From NCBI GenBank assembly GCA_051453625.1, contig JBOZIK010000001.1, forward strand, positions 47,816,357 to 47,880,313: DNA of 63,957 bases. Reading direction: 5' to 3'. How positions within the stretch are numbered: the first letter of the stretch is position 1; the number at the start of each line of letters is the position of its first letter. This DNA is from Welwitschia mirabilis. Lineage: Eukaryota; Gnetophyta; Gnetopsida; Welwitschiales. This document shows positions 11,673 to 22,532 of this stretch, piece after piece. The position numbers and the translations under genes are program-made. A model generated the notes under the pieces. The model had not been told where the DNA came from. It was given only the letters and a program-made list of their open reading frames with translations, and did not search any database.

Positions 11673-11891
11673 TGAAGGATTTTGACAAAGCAAGAAAGTT
11701 AAAAAAAAATGCGAGAATGATTGATAATCTTTATTGAATAAAAGCTGGCGTTTTATAGGCTTACATGAGTAACATTAAAGCAAAAGTGAAAAGCCTACAA
11801 AACAGGAACAAACTAGTTGCCACTAACGCTTTAAGAGCAACAACTTAACAAATTAACTTTGATTCAGTCTTTTTTAACTTATTCTTGAACA
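11673..11891 (-). repeat. Inner Copia LTR (5' LTR of the gag-pol body)
   Basis: 219 bases, TGAAGGAT...CTTGAACA on the plus strand. It is clearly homologous to the 3' LTR but lacks a block of about 24 bases near its element-sense start and has CTTGAACA in place of CTTCAACA. It keeps a TATA-like CCTATAAAACG and CAATAAAG in element sense, so it could end transcripts that enter from the UGT exon, which lies 19 bases away on the same strand. Confidence 0.88.
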
Positions 11892-11910
11892 TCCGCGACG
11901 ATACACGTCG

Positions 11911-12827
11911 TCACTTCACGTCTCTCACCATCAACTCGACCATGCGCTTCAGGTTTTTCTCAGAAGTGCCGCCGAACACCGCCTGCTGCGCATTCTTCCG
12001 AAACTTTTCACAATTCTTTCGCAAATCCAAACTCTCATTTTCGTTCATCAGCTTGAGAACCATTGCCTTCACAGACTCCCTTTGCACTGTCTCATCCATC
12101 TCATACCCGACCTTCCATTCTGCGCTAACAAATCTTCTGTTCGTCTGCTGCTCCGCGAAGAACGGCCAACTTATCATCGGCACTCCTGCACAAATACTCT
12201 CCAAAGTCGAATTCCATCCACTGTGCGTAAGAAATCCTCCCACCGCCCAATGACACAAAACCTTCAGCTGCGGTGCCCATCTTACAAAACACGCCCTCTC
12301 TTTCGTTTTCTCGACAAACTCTGCAGGTAGCAAGGCCGAATCGCCCTTTACTAGATCTGGCCGGATTACCCACAAAAATGGTTGCCTGCTCGCTTCCAGA
12401 CCCCACGCAAATTCTTCGAGTTCCTGCGGAGTTAGGACGGTTATGCTGCCGAAACAGACGTAAAGAACGGACTTTGGCTGTTGTTTGTCTAGCCAGTTTA
12501 AGCAGGAGATTTCTTCTTTCCAGAGGCTTGTGCTGATAGGAGTTTTGCCTCCGTAGGCAAGCAGCACGGGTCCGACGGAGGCAACTTTGCCGGAGAATCT
12601 TTGGTTGAGGTCGGCGAGCACCGGGCCTTCGAGATCTTCCCAGGTGTTGATAACAATGAGATCTGCGTCTCCGATCTCCTGTGTTTCTCTCTGCAGGTAC
12701 TGGAACATGAAGTCCGCTATTTCAGTTACGTGGCAGAAGCTTGTTAGATCCTTCACGCGCAGGCACTCCATTTTCGGTATGCACGTCACCGGCTTCTGCA
12801 TCCTTTCTCTTCTTTCTGTCTCATTCT
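11911..12827 (-). CDS. UDP-glycosyltransferase, C-terminal exon (partial gene)
   Basis: Family 1 plant glycosyltransferases move a sugar from a UDP-sugar to small molecules in the cytosol. From the first in-frame ATG (12801) there are 296 residues against about 480 for the family, so the acceptor-binding N-terminal half is missing. Residues 175-218 form a complete 44-residue PSPG box: WAPQLKVLCHWAVGGFLTHS, GWNSTLES, GVPMISWPFFAEQ. The last residue is Gln, usual for UDP-glucose users. VLYVCFGSITVLTPQELEEF (112-131) is the typical start of the C-terminal domain. The N-terminal part (CIPKMECLRVKDLTSFC, INTWEDLEGPVL) resembles UGT85-type enzymes, where an intron commonly lies just upstream. A T-rich tract ending in TTTGAGCAG at 12828 looks like that 3' splice site, so I take the exon to start at 12827. 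The frame is intact to TGA (11913-11911), with the LTR 19 bases beyond. No first exon is visible. The catalytic His/Asp pair would be in the missing part, so this copy alone should be inactive. Confidence 0.85.
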
Positions 12828-13264
12828 CTGCTCAAAGCAACTCCAAATGCAGAAATTACGAAAAATTGAGAAATCTTGACACAGATATCGCATGCTCACG
12901 ATTAGAAAATGATGAAATTGATCAAAAGATTAAATTAAGAAGAATGATATAATTATGAAAGATGAGGTAAACGAAATAATTCGTCCGTTGATAATGGAAA
13001 GATCGCCGAAATGATATTATTCATTAACTTCAAAATTCACAGCTTCAAGAGGAAAGGTTAGAAAAACTACATAACTAATAAAAATAATATAATTAATCAG
13101 ATTCAGTGGCTTTAATTTATCAAAACCAACTCCAAGTGGAGATTGAAAAAGATGGGTTGAAAATATTAGATAAGAAACCAAAAAATAAATAAAATATTAT
13201 TACTGAATATACGTGTACATGTATATAGTTAAAACAAATACCGGGCAAAGGGATAAGGCCGGAG
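12828..13264 (-). other. Presumed UGT intron or 5' flank, no coding sequence seen
   Basis: AT-rich again after the GC-richer exon. In the UGT sense it ends in a pyrimidine-rich tract and CAG at 12828, compatible with an intron 3' end. No match to a UGT first exon is visible before the gap. Confidence 0.45.
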
Positions 13265-13364
13265 NNNNNNNNNNNNNNNNNNNNNNNNNNNNNNNNNNNN
13301 NNNNNNNNNNNNNNNNNNNNNNNNNNNNNNNNNNNNNNNNNNNNNNNNNNNNNNNNNNNNNNNN
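13265..13364. other. Scaffold gap, 100 N
   Basis: Exactly 100 N, the usual placeholder for a join of unknown size. It separates the UGT region from the second Copia gag fragment. The UGT first exon, the rest of that gag or a misjoin could all sit here. Confidence 0.95.
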
Positions 13365-13775
13365 CAGGGATTGAAGTTTTACTGTCATTACCTTGGCAGA
13401 TCCTTGGTATTCGGTTTTGAGAATTGTCCATGCTTGCTTGAACGAAGTTGCTGCTGCAATTCTTGATTAAGATAGTTTCATCCACTGCATGTTGGATGAA
13501 GAACAAAGCTTTAGCATCCTTCTTCTAGTTCTCTTTGTGTTAAGCATCATCTGAACTTTCATCTAGATAACCGCTCTCAACAAAGTCCCACAAATCCTAG
13601 GATTTGAAGAGAGTTTTCATCTTGATACTTCAAAATTCATACAAATCCCCTTTGAATATGGGAATCTGTGGTTGAGAAACAATCATTGCAGTTTTTCTTT
13701 AAGCCATCTTGCTAAAAAAAAAAAGGAAAAGAAAAGAAAAGAAGGAAAAAAAAGAAAAAAATGAAGCCTAGGTTG
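13365..13775 (-). pseudogene. Second Copia gag start and leader, same family
   Basis: Closely matches 11426-11650 of the neighbouring element, including the gag start (ATG at 13707-13705) and the poly-purine leader. It contains about 155 bases (about 13450-13605) that are absent from the other copy, whose gag therefore carries a deletion (junction near 11515). Stops occur, for instance in the purine-rich leader and within gag. A 10-N gap follows at 13776-13785. Confidence 0.85.
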
Positions 13776-13785
13776 NNNNNNNNNN

Positions 13786-13798
13786 AGCTCTGATACCA
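13786..13798 (-). other. Primer-binding site of the outer Copia element
   Basis: In element sense TGGTATCAGAGCT, three bases after the outer LTR. This is the exact initiator-Met-tRNA-type site of plant Copia elements. Confidence 0.88.
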
Positions 13799-13801
13799 CA
13801 A

Positions 13802-13950
13802 TGAAGGATTTTGACAAAGTAAGAAAGTTAAAGAAAAAAATGAGGAAACAAACTTGTTGTCACTAACGCTTTAAGAGCAACAACTTAATAGAAACTGAAT
13901 CTGATAACAAGCTAACTTTGAATCAGTCTTCTTTAACTTATTCTTCAACA
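13802..13950 (-). repeat. Outer Copia 5' LTR with internal deletion
   Basis: 149 bases with the same ends as the 3' LTR (TGAAGGAT...CTTCAACA), but about 95 bases are missing after 'aaaaaaatg' near 13842. The lost part contains the TATA-like box and AATAAA signal seen in the other two LTRs. It keeps the block of about 24 bases that the inner LTR lacks. Confidence 0.88.
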
Positions 13951-13955
13951 AGAAG
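13951..13955. repeat. Right target-site duplication AGAAG
   Basis: AGAAG follows the CTTCAACA end of the outer LTR and repeats the bases at 7689-7693. Confidence 0.65.
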
Positions 13956-15970
13956 CTTTAGATCTTGGAGAAGATTGACAAAAGCTACTGCCTCAGATGG
14001 GTGAACTATCAGAGTTGATCTTAACGCCAGTGCTGGGTAACCGGTGGTTCCATTTTACATAATATCTTCTCTAGAGTCATTTGAAAAGCCGACTTTCGAT
14101 GCAAAGCTTGAGAACTTTCAAGAGAATTCATATTAGAAATATTGATGAAGAGTTTGATGAGAAAATTTTGGCAGTTTATAGCGATGATACAAGCAACGAC
14201 ACTTATTCCGCTCAGATATTAACTGATTGCTCCTTGGCTTTCAAACACTCTTCACCTGTGTATGGATTCTTTTACTAAACGTCCGCTTCTTGTGATAATT
14301 TGTTATTCTAAAGACATATTAGCGTAACAGTTAGACAAGAAGTGAAACAAGGCGTGGGTCGTTGGTTTGAATCCGCCTGTATATTATTTTCCACATTTCA
14401 AGTCGCGGGTTCTGCTGAGCAACCGTCTACGGCTGTGCCTATCTCAACGCAGTCTCACAAGTTGAAATGTTGACATTATTATTGGCTAAACTATTGCTGA
14501 CATAGGAGAGCCCATATGACCGCCATTTTGTTTCGTTGAGGGTCTAGAATCTTATGTAATTTCGGTTTATTTCCCCTAATATTATACATATTTTAATTTT
14601 TATGAAAGTCTTTAACATATTTGTATAGATGTTTTGTATCACTTCCTATTTCTCTTTTTTCTTTCTCTAATAGGTTTTAAGGATATTGAAGCCATCAAAG
14701 GAGTCTATTTTCTTTCTATCTTTCTTTTTGCATTGCATCTTTACTTTTAGTACTGCATTATTTTTTAATTACTGCATTGTATTGCATTTTTTCAATCACT
14801 TATTACATTTTAGGGTTTTTGTATTTTATCTTATATATCCTTAGTATTGTTAGCTTGTTACATCCACATGCTACTTTAACTCATTTTTTCCTTTATTTTC
14901 TTCTTATATTTTTATTGTTCCTTTTTCTTGAGAAGCATTAGTTCTGCCATCAGATCTAGCCAACATCAGTGCCCTTTTCTTGAGAAACATCATAAAACCT
15001 TTTGAAACTTATGTTTTAAACTTCTTTTAGCTTTTGAAATATCTTATTGCCCTCCAATCTTCTAAAATATTACATGAATTAGAAACATAGGTCTAATAGT
15101 AGACTCCACTAAACTTCTCCTGATAACATGAATCATAATCCTTACTCCTCCTTATAAAATCGTGAACCCCATTTTTTATCTAGTTTTCGGTCTAAGTAGA
15201 TTGTAGAAGATTACATTTAACATCAATAATTTGATACTTCTTCATGCATTACTCAATGTTCTAATGAACATTTATGGAACTCTACATCCAATACCATTCA
15301 ATCTTTATCTTACTTCAATGATTTAGAACCTAAATATCCTTACTCTTACCTAAAGAATTTTGAATCTATGTATTTCACCATTTCTTATGACTTTCACCCT
15401 TTCTTATTACATGAATTTTCTTCACCCTGTAATATATATTTGCTATATCATTCATATTTTCATCAGTATCCTTCTTCCTATGATAATCATTGTTCTACCT
15501 CAGATTCCTTAGAAGATAAGTTATAGAAAATCCTCAAAGATCTTTCCCAAACCTCTTTCACATTCTAAGAAATAGAGAAAAATATGTAATGATTAAATCA
15601 CACTTACATCCATTTCCTTTCTTCATTTAATCATCATAAGTTAGAGTATACATGTATTGAGGAGACTCAATCCATATCCATTAGGAGCGAGGAATAAACC
15701 AATGAAAACCTGTAGAATGAAAAATCATGTAATGAGAAGGAAGTTAAAGTTGAAGCCACATGAATTCCATCATGCAAGGAATCCTTATCTTCTTCTTAAT
15801 ATTTCTATAAGTATATGTCTGAATGGGGCATGCTTCATATTTCAAATTAGAAGTTGATATTTCAATTAAGTTAAAATCAGTCCTTAGTGACATCAAACAA
15901 GCCTTTCTAGATGATAAATTGATTTTTCTAATGGTCATCAACTCATCCTTATCCCTCTCATAGGAAAATT
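13956..15970. other. Mostly AT-rich intergenic, one small unassigned frame
   Basis: The first 550 bases are less AT-rich. A 65-residue plus-strand frame at 14081-14278 (RTFKRIHIRNIDEEFDEKIL) is not recognised. From 14,560 the sequence is T-rich with 'attgcat' and 'actgcatt' words and may be an eroded leader of the Gypsy remnant that follows. A 66-residue frame at 15657-15857 is probably chance. Confidence 0.35.
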
Positions 15971-15974
15971 CTTT

Positions 15975-18720
15975 GCTAGAATTATTGAAGAAACATAAGC
16001 AAAATTTAGATTAGATACTATTAGAATTATAGACATTGATCTAAATATTTGAATTCATCATATTTACATTAAGAAAAATGCTAAACCTTTTATTGAATCC
16101 CAAATACAAAGTAATCCAACCTTGAAAGAAGTAGTTAAGAATTAGGTTATCAAACTCTTAAATAATGACATCATTTATCCAATCTCTAATAGTAAATGAG
16201 TGAGTTTAATTTAAACTATAGCCAAGAAATCTAGAATTACTTTAATGCCTAATGAACATAATTAACTCATTCTTACTAGGCCTACTATGAAGTAGAGAAT
16301 GTGCATTGATTATAGAAAACTAAATGTTGTAATTATAAAATACAAGTTTCCTATTTCATTCTCTAATTATATTCTTGAACAACTTGTCTGACATACTTTC
16401 TATCGCTTTTTCTATACATATTTATGTTATAACTAAATAGACATTTTTTCTAAATATTAATATAAGACCACTTGCAGTTGTCCTTATGGGATGTTTGCTT
16501 ATAAATAAATGTCTTTTGATCTTTGCAATTCTCCTACTATTTTTCAAAGTTGTATGATTAGTTTTTTTCCCCTTATTTCTTAGATTCTTGTGTACAAATC
16601 TTTATGAATGTATTTTATGTGTATGAAACATGTTTTATTGTTATCTCCATAGTATTGATCTTTTCCTCTTATTATTGATTGAAAATTCCTTATCTTGAAT
16701 TGGGAAAAGTGTTATTTCATGGTTAGTAAAGGAATTATATTATGACACATCATTTCTTTAGAAGTAATTCAAATAAATCCTACCAAAATTTATGTAATCA
16801 TCCATCTTTCTATCCTATAGAAATAAACAAACATTAAATTGTTTTTAGGCCACGCAAGGTACTAGAGGAGATTCATCCAAAACATTAGTAAAACCTCTAA
16901 ACCTCTTTGTGACCCATTTAGTAAAAATGCCTCTTTTGAATGAACACAAGAATGCTAATAATATTTTGCTAAACTCAAAGAAATAATTACTACTACATGT
17001 ATTATTCACCACATAATTGAAAATTACTCTTTAAGATTATGTGTAATTCTGTTAATTATGGAGCTAGTGTTATCTTAGTCCAAAGAGTGAATAAGAAACC
17101 AACTGTGATCTATTATAAAAGTAATACCTTGAATGACAATGAACTCATCTGCATAGTTACTAAGAAAGAGTTTATCCCACTGGTTTTTTATTTATAGAGA
17201 TTTAGGTAATATCTTCTTGATTCTAAAGTTATTATTTACACTAAACATTCTATCATTAAATATCTCTTTACCAAGAAAAATTCCAAACATGATTGATTAG
17301 ATGGATATTCTTATTATAGTAATTCAACTTCAAAATCAAGGACAAAAAGGGCTTTGATAATGTAGTAATTGATCATCTTTGCTAAATCACTTAAAACATT
17401 TTTTATGATTTCATTTTAATTAATTATACCTTTCTTGATAAACATCTCTTCTCCATTTTAAAGTTCCTTAATTTGCTGACATTGCTAATTACTTGATTTC
17501 TAAAGTTATTTCTTCTCATTAGAACCCTAATGATATGAATAAATCATTAAGACAAGTAAAACAATTCCTTTGGAATAGTCCTTATTTTTTAAAATATTTC
17601 CCTAATCAAATCATTCAAAGATGCATTCCTTAGTTTAAAATATATGATATTCTTAAACTTTCTCATTTTGATGCTTATGTTGGTCATTACTTTATCATCA
17701 AAATGGGGACAAGAATTCTCCAATGTGGTTTTATTGGCCTTCCATTTTTGAAGACTCTTATCTCTCTGATGAATCTTATGAAAATTATCAAAATCTTGGA
17801 AGATTTACAAAAGAACACATGATGCCCTTAAATCCCATCCTTATCATTGAAACTTTGGATATTAAGGGAGTTGATTTCTAAGTTCTATATCCTCCTTTTA
17901 ATGGATACTAATACATCCTCATTTATCTTGAATATGTTACTAAGTGGGTACAAGAAGGCTCTTATAAGAACAATGATACCTAAATAGGAGTAAAATTGTT
18001 TAGGAAAAATATCTTAACCAAATTCAATTATGCTAGATTTTGATTAATAATGGTGATTCTCACTTTTAGAATAGGATATTCAATAAGATTCTTACCAAAC
18101 ATGTGGTTACTCATAAAGTTACCACTTCATATCACCTCCAAACTAGTGGACAAGTTGAAATTACTAATAGGAAGATTAAAAACATATTATAAAAAGTGGT
18201 AAGCTCAACTAAAAAATATTGGTCTTATAAGTTGAATGATTTTTGTGGGCATATAGAATTACATGTAAGACACCATTAGGTATATCACCATTTAGGATAA
18301 TTTATGATAAGGCTTATTATCTTCTTATATAATTTGAGCATAAAGCTTATGGGACCATCAAAAACATAAACTTAGAACTTGACATGGTAGGAAAACATAG
18401 AGCTATTAGTTTCAATGAAATAGATGAGCTTAGGAATGATGCTTATGAAAACATAAAAACCAATAAGAAAAAGATGAAGAAGTTCCATGGTCAATATATC
18501 CTTAAGAAAACTTTTAAAAAAGAAGATTTGGTTTTAGTATATAATTTAAGATTGTATTTTTTTCTTGGAAAACTAATCTCAAGATTTCTATGGTCATGCA
18601 CTATTAAAAACATATTACTTAATGGAGCCTTTCTCATAAAGAATCTAAAGAACCATGTCTAATTCAAATTCAATGATCACTATCTTAAACCATTTCATCC
18701 TTCTCTTCGATCTTCTTATG
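15975..18720 (+). pseudogene. Athila-like Ty3/Gypsy pol remnant (RT, RNase H, integrase)
   Basis: Many stops and frame changes, but the order is clear. About 16060-16350: ESQIQSNPTLKEVVKN, KLLNNDIIYPISNSK and RMCIDYRKLNVV, the RT start. About 16850: LFLGHARYYRRFIQNISKTS, the RT/RNase H connection. About 18120-18180: [20 protein letters not shown], the integrase segment before its catalytic Glu region. 18384-18660: an open stretch of 92 residues with FNEIDELRNDAYENIKTNKK and FLGKLISRFLW, the typical Athila/Tat integrase C-terminus. No LTR of matching orientation is obvious on either side. It is long dead. Confidence 0.85.
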
Positions 18721-20640
18721 AGTTCATGATACTTCATAATCCTTGTTAATGGACCTTTTGTAAGAATTAAATAATAAAGTAATCTTGTATCACTTAAAGC
18801 ATGATAGATGTTTGGTAAGGTTTTTAGTTTCATGAGTTAGATATTTGCAAATTTTCAAGTCCTTTATTAATGTTTTCATTTATTTTACTTCTTCAATTTG
18901 GTAAATTTAAGGAAAAAGATGGTTTTCTACTTTCATGATTTGATTTCCTTTTAAGCCATTCAGGGAATTGAGATTATTTCTATATTAGACTAATGAGTTA
19001 ATGACCCCTTTTATGTCCTTATTAAGGAAAAAGAAGGAAAGACAGAAAGTGTGTAAGAGAGAGAGAAAAAGAAAAGATTAAAGCAAAAATACTAGAAAAC
19101 TGTTGAAGCCCTTCCAAAGCATATTATTTTATGAATCATTACTATTAGATTTAGTTAACTGCATTGGGGCTTTGGATGCCTACTAACAATGTATCTCTAA
19201 TAATTCATTTGTGGTACATTCAACTACATTGGATCTATAAACACTTACTAGCAATGAAGCATCAAATTCTTCAAATACAGCATCTTAAATATATTAGAAT
19301 AAAGTACCATAATATTAAATGTTCAATATAATCAAATGCTTGACATTATTACTCGTGGAAGTAGAAGGGAAATGGAATAAAATTAAGGTGGGATTAGAGA
19401 AATTTTTTAATATGCTTATTTTGATATATTATAACTTGGGATTCTTTGGTTACTCTTGATTATGCAAAATTTACTAATTGATACTTTTCTTTATTTAGTA
19501 AAGAATCCATTCAAAAAGTATAAGACATTTTAACCCAAAAAAAAGATTAGAACATTAACTTACATTCATCAAGTATTTTTTATTCATAGGATGGTGGGAT
19601 TCATTATTTTTATTGTATCATTTCCCAATTTAATTTTTCATTTCGAGCCATATCATATCAAATTTTTTCTGTTTATGAGAAAGCACACTAAAAACCACAT
19701 TTGTATTTCTTGTGATATGATCTCTCTATCCAAGTTTAGATCCATGACATATTAATCGTATATTTTGATAGAGCTTGGTAACATAATGGTTTTAATTTTA
19801 ACTCATTTCTATAAAACCAACACATTTAAATTTTCATAACATCTTACATGCTAGATTTTAATAACCCTTATGATCATTTGCACCTTCTCCTCTAAGCTCA
19901 TGCACTTCTGCCCAACTTCACTAGCTCCACTACTAGTCCGGACTGGCACTGCCATCTATTTTCATTATAGTTAGTTCATACTTTATACATCATGTTTTCA
20001 CTACATCTTATATTACTACAATCTATTTGTAAGTTGATTTTTAGTCTAGAACATTATCTATTATTTATTTTAATTTAATTCTCCAATTATTTTCCTTCTA
20101 ACTTTATCACATATTGCTCTTTCAATTTCCTTTGTTTTTCTCTTTTCCCCTTTCTTCATTTTTATCATTGCAAGTCACCATGAGTGGGAGATAAAGATTT
20201 CTCATATAGGAAGGAATTCTTACTTCTTTTTTTAATCTTTATGCTTCATTCTGTCTTATTAGAATTAAAACTAGAGGATGAGACTACCTATTAAAAGAAG
20301 AGAATACCTACTCCTATCCCAAATAAATATTAGAGTTTTACAAGAATGTAACATATGATGATACATATTCTTGGATACTCCATTTCTAAATTTATAATAC
20401 TTCATTTACTATTTCCTTAGGTGATTTAAAGATCAGCTTTGGTTTGAAAGATTATGACGATTTAAGTTTCAACCTTAGAAAAACTATTATCTTTTATTGT
20501 AATGCCTTAAATGTTGAATATACACCCAATAGAGAAGGAGCCTTTCCATGTAGACTTCTTTATAAAAATCAACTAGAACTTTTTAAATTTATTATTAGAA
20601 CCATTTCACTTGCATCCCATATTAAAAATTCTTATAGTAG
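18721..20640. other. AT-rich intergenic, no gene seen
   Basis: A purine run 'gagagagaaaaagaaaag' near 19060 and scattered homopolymers. An 88-residue frame at 20444-20710 overlaps the start of the LTR that follows and is not recognised. Confidence 0.45.
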
Positions 20641-22532
20641 TATTGTGGTATGTATTTATGCAAATGTTAGATCCTTAATCAAATCCTATCAATCACAAAT
20701 ATATGTATAAACACAACACACTAATATAGACAAGAGTCAACTCGAATGTCATAATCCATCAAATGCATTAGGCTCAAAGCTAGAGAATTGATTTAAGCAA
20801 TGTGTTTCTGTATTTTTTTAAATTCTTTAAAATAAAAATCAACAATGTAGAATAATAAACACAATAATGCAATACAAATGTAAACTAATCTAAACGTAAT
20901 ATCTATCCGACTATCAAATCTCTGTCACCAAGGTCGACCCTATATAACCTAGATCAATCAAGAAAATTGTTACTATTCCTAACCAATCTAGGTTATTAAG
21001 TACATAGAACAAAATATGAAAAACATGGAACAATTAATTTAATAAATATAAAATACAATGCAAGTTCCTAAACTAATGATTTCAACCTTCATAAAGGTTC
21101 CTCTTAATAACATATATCCCAAATGAAGTTATCACAGAATTATAAGCAATATAAACCATAAGGAACATGCATATGAATATAAAAACTAAAAGAAGATTTC
21201 CATTAAAAATTAAACCAACATCTTATTATAAATAAGCAACAACTCAATGAAGGGAACATAGCCCAACACTAAGGAAGACTCCTTTCTACAACTAGCAGAT
21301 GGACCTTTGGCCCTTTGATCCTTTATCATGAGAATTTTTGGTGCCATGAAGATGATCAGAGTTAAAGATGAAGGTAGTATTTATTAACAATAATAGAGTC
21401 AAAAATAGCAAATCTAATAAATGCAACCAAAACCCTAATAGTGCATGAAAATCACATGACACATTTCACAAGTTTGATNNNNNNNNNNNNNNNNNNNNNN
21501 NNNNNNNNNNNNNNNNNNNNNNNNNNNNNNNNNNNNNNNNNNNNNNNNNNNNNNNNNNNNNNNNNNNNNNNNNNNNNNNNNNNNNNNNNNNNNNNNNNNN
21601 NNNNNNNNNNNNNNNNNNNNNNNNNNNNNNNNNNNNNNNNNNNNNNNNNNNNNNNNNNNNNNNNNNNNNNNNNNNNNNNNNNNNNNNNNNNNNNNNNNNN
21701 NNNNNNNNNNNNNNNNNNNNNNNNNNNNNNNNNNNNNNNNNNNNNNNNNNNNNNNNNNNNNNNNNNNNNNNNNNNNNNNNNNNNNNNNNNNNNNNNNNNN
21801 NNNNNNNNNNNNNNNNNNNNNNNNNNNNNNNNNNNNNNNNNNNNNNNNNNNNNNNNNNNNNNNNNNNNNNNNNNNNNNNNNNNNNNNNNNNNNNNNNNNN
21901 NNNNNNNNNNNNNNNNNNNNNNNNNNNNNNNNNNNNNNNNNNNNNNNNNNNNNNNNNNNNNNNNNNNNNNNNNNNNNNNNNNNNNNNNNNNNNNNNNNNN
22001 NNNNNNNNNNNNNNNNNNNNNNNNNNNNNNNNNNNNNNNNNNNNNNNNNNNNNNNNNNNNNNNNNNNNNNNNNNNNNNNNNNNNNNNNNNNNNNNNNNNN
22101 NNNNNNNNNNNNNNNNNNNNNNNNNNNNNNNNNNNNNNNNNNNNNNNNNNNNNNNNNNNNNNNNNNNNNNNNNATTATGGGGATGATGCCACATCAACAC
22201 AGGTCTACATTAGTATGCATCTTTGTCTAGTTGACATCCTAATCAGCTTATAAGTATTGTTGTCCTATACTATCATCTAGATGATGTAGGGAACAACAAG
22301 CTTCGTAATTATCTTTTATCAAGTGAATTTGGCCTTGATAACATTAATTATTCCTCAAAATATGAAATATTAGAATTGATCCAAAATGCCTCTTAATGTC
22401 TTGGTAGTTGTGCATTTCCATAATTTTCTATTTAACACTTAATAATCATTGTTTTTCACTTAAATCTGTTTAAATCTCTTACAAAACTACTCAAAATACC
22501 CCATCAAAAACATATAATTTGGCATCGCAACA
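20641..22532 (-). repeat. Gypsy 3' LTR (copy A) with internal N gap
   Basis: On the plus strand it starts TATTGTGGTATG and ends GGCATCGCAACA, so in element sense it runs TGTTGCGATGCC...CATACCACAATA. Its left 220 bases match, in reverse complement, the end of the plus-strand LTR at 58326-59424, including a stretch equivalent to CACTAATATAGAC. From 20858 on it aligns with copy B (29205-30238). The 695-N gap at 21479-22173 corresponds to only about 60 bases in copy B. The region to the right is shared with copy C at 49.6 kb, so this is the 3' LTR of a minus-strand element. Confidence 0.8.
21479..22173. other. Assembly gap, 695 N
   Basis: Run of N inside LTR copy A. The intact copy B bridges the same two flanks ('gacacattgc' to 'tggggacaatgcc') in about 60 bases, so the estimated size is probably too large unless there is an insertion. 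Confidence 0.9.

Larger units (their letters stand above)
7694..13950 (-). mobile_element. Compound Copia LTR retrotransposon unit enclosing a UGT exon
   Basis: In element order (right to left): outer 5' LTR 13802-13950, primer site, start of gag, 100-N gap, UGT exon region 11892-13264, inner LTR 11673-11891, primer site, gag-PR-IN-RT-RH, polypurine tract, 3' LTR 7694-7938. AGAAG flanks the two outer ends only. The outer LTRs also share a block of about 24 bases (7877-7900; about 13890-13912) that the inner LTR lacks, and both end in CTTCAACA against CTTGAACA in the inner one. I infer that the outer LTRs are the true pair and that the UGT sequence and inner LTR lie inside. A false join at the gap is the main alternative, with AGAAG then a chance match of 1 in 1024 (assuming equal base use). 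Confidence 0.5.

Noticed and set aside
7694-11891. Treating the inner LTR and the 3' LTR as a standard complete Copia element with its own target duplication
   Set aside because: Flanks are AGAAG and TCCGC, which do not match, while AGAAG recurs beyond the outer LTR.
12082-12952. Several plus-strand frames opposite the UGT exon
   Set aside because: Shadows caused by the GC-rich codons of the minus-strand UGT; no domain of their own.
21441-22253. Frames of 244-270 residues across N
   Set aside because: Almost entirely unknown residues from the assembly gap; not evidence of a gene. The same applies to 51272-52179 and other N-spanning frames.
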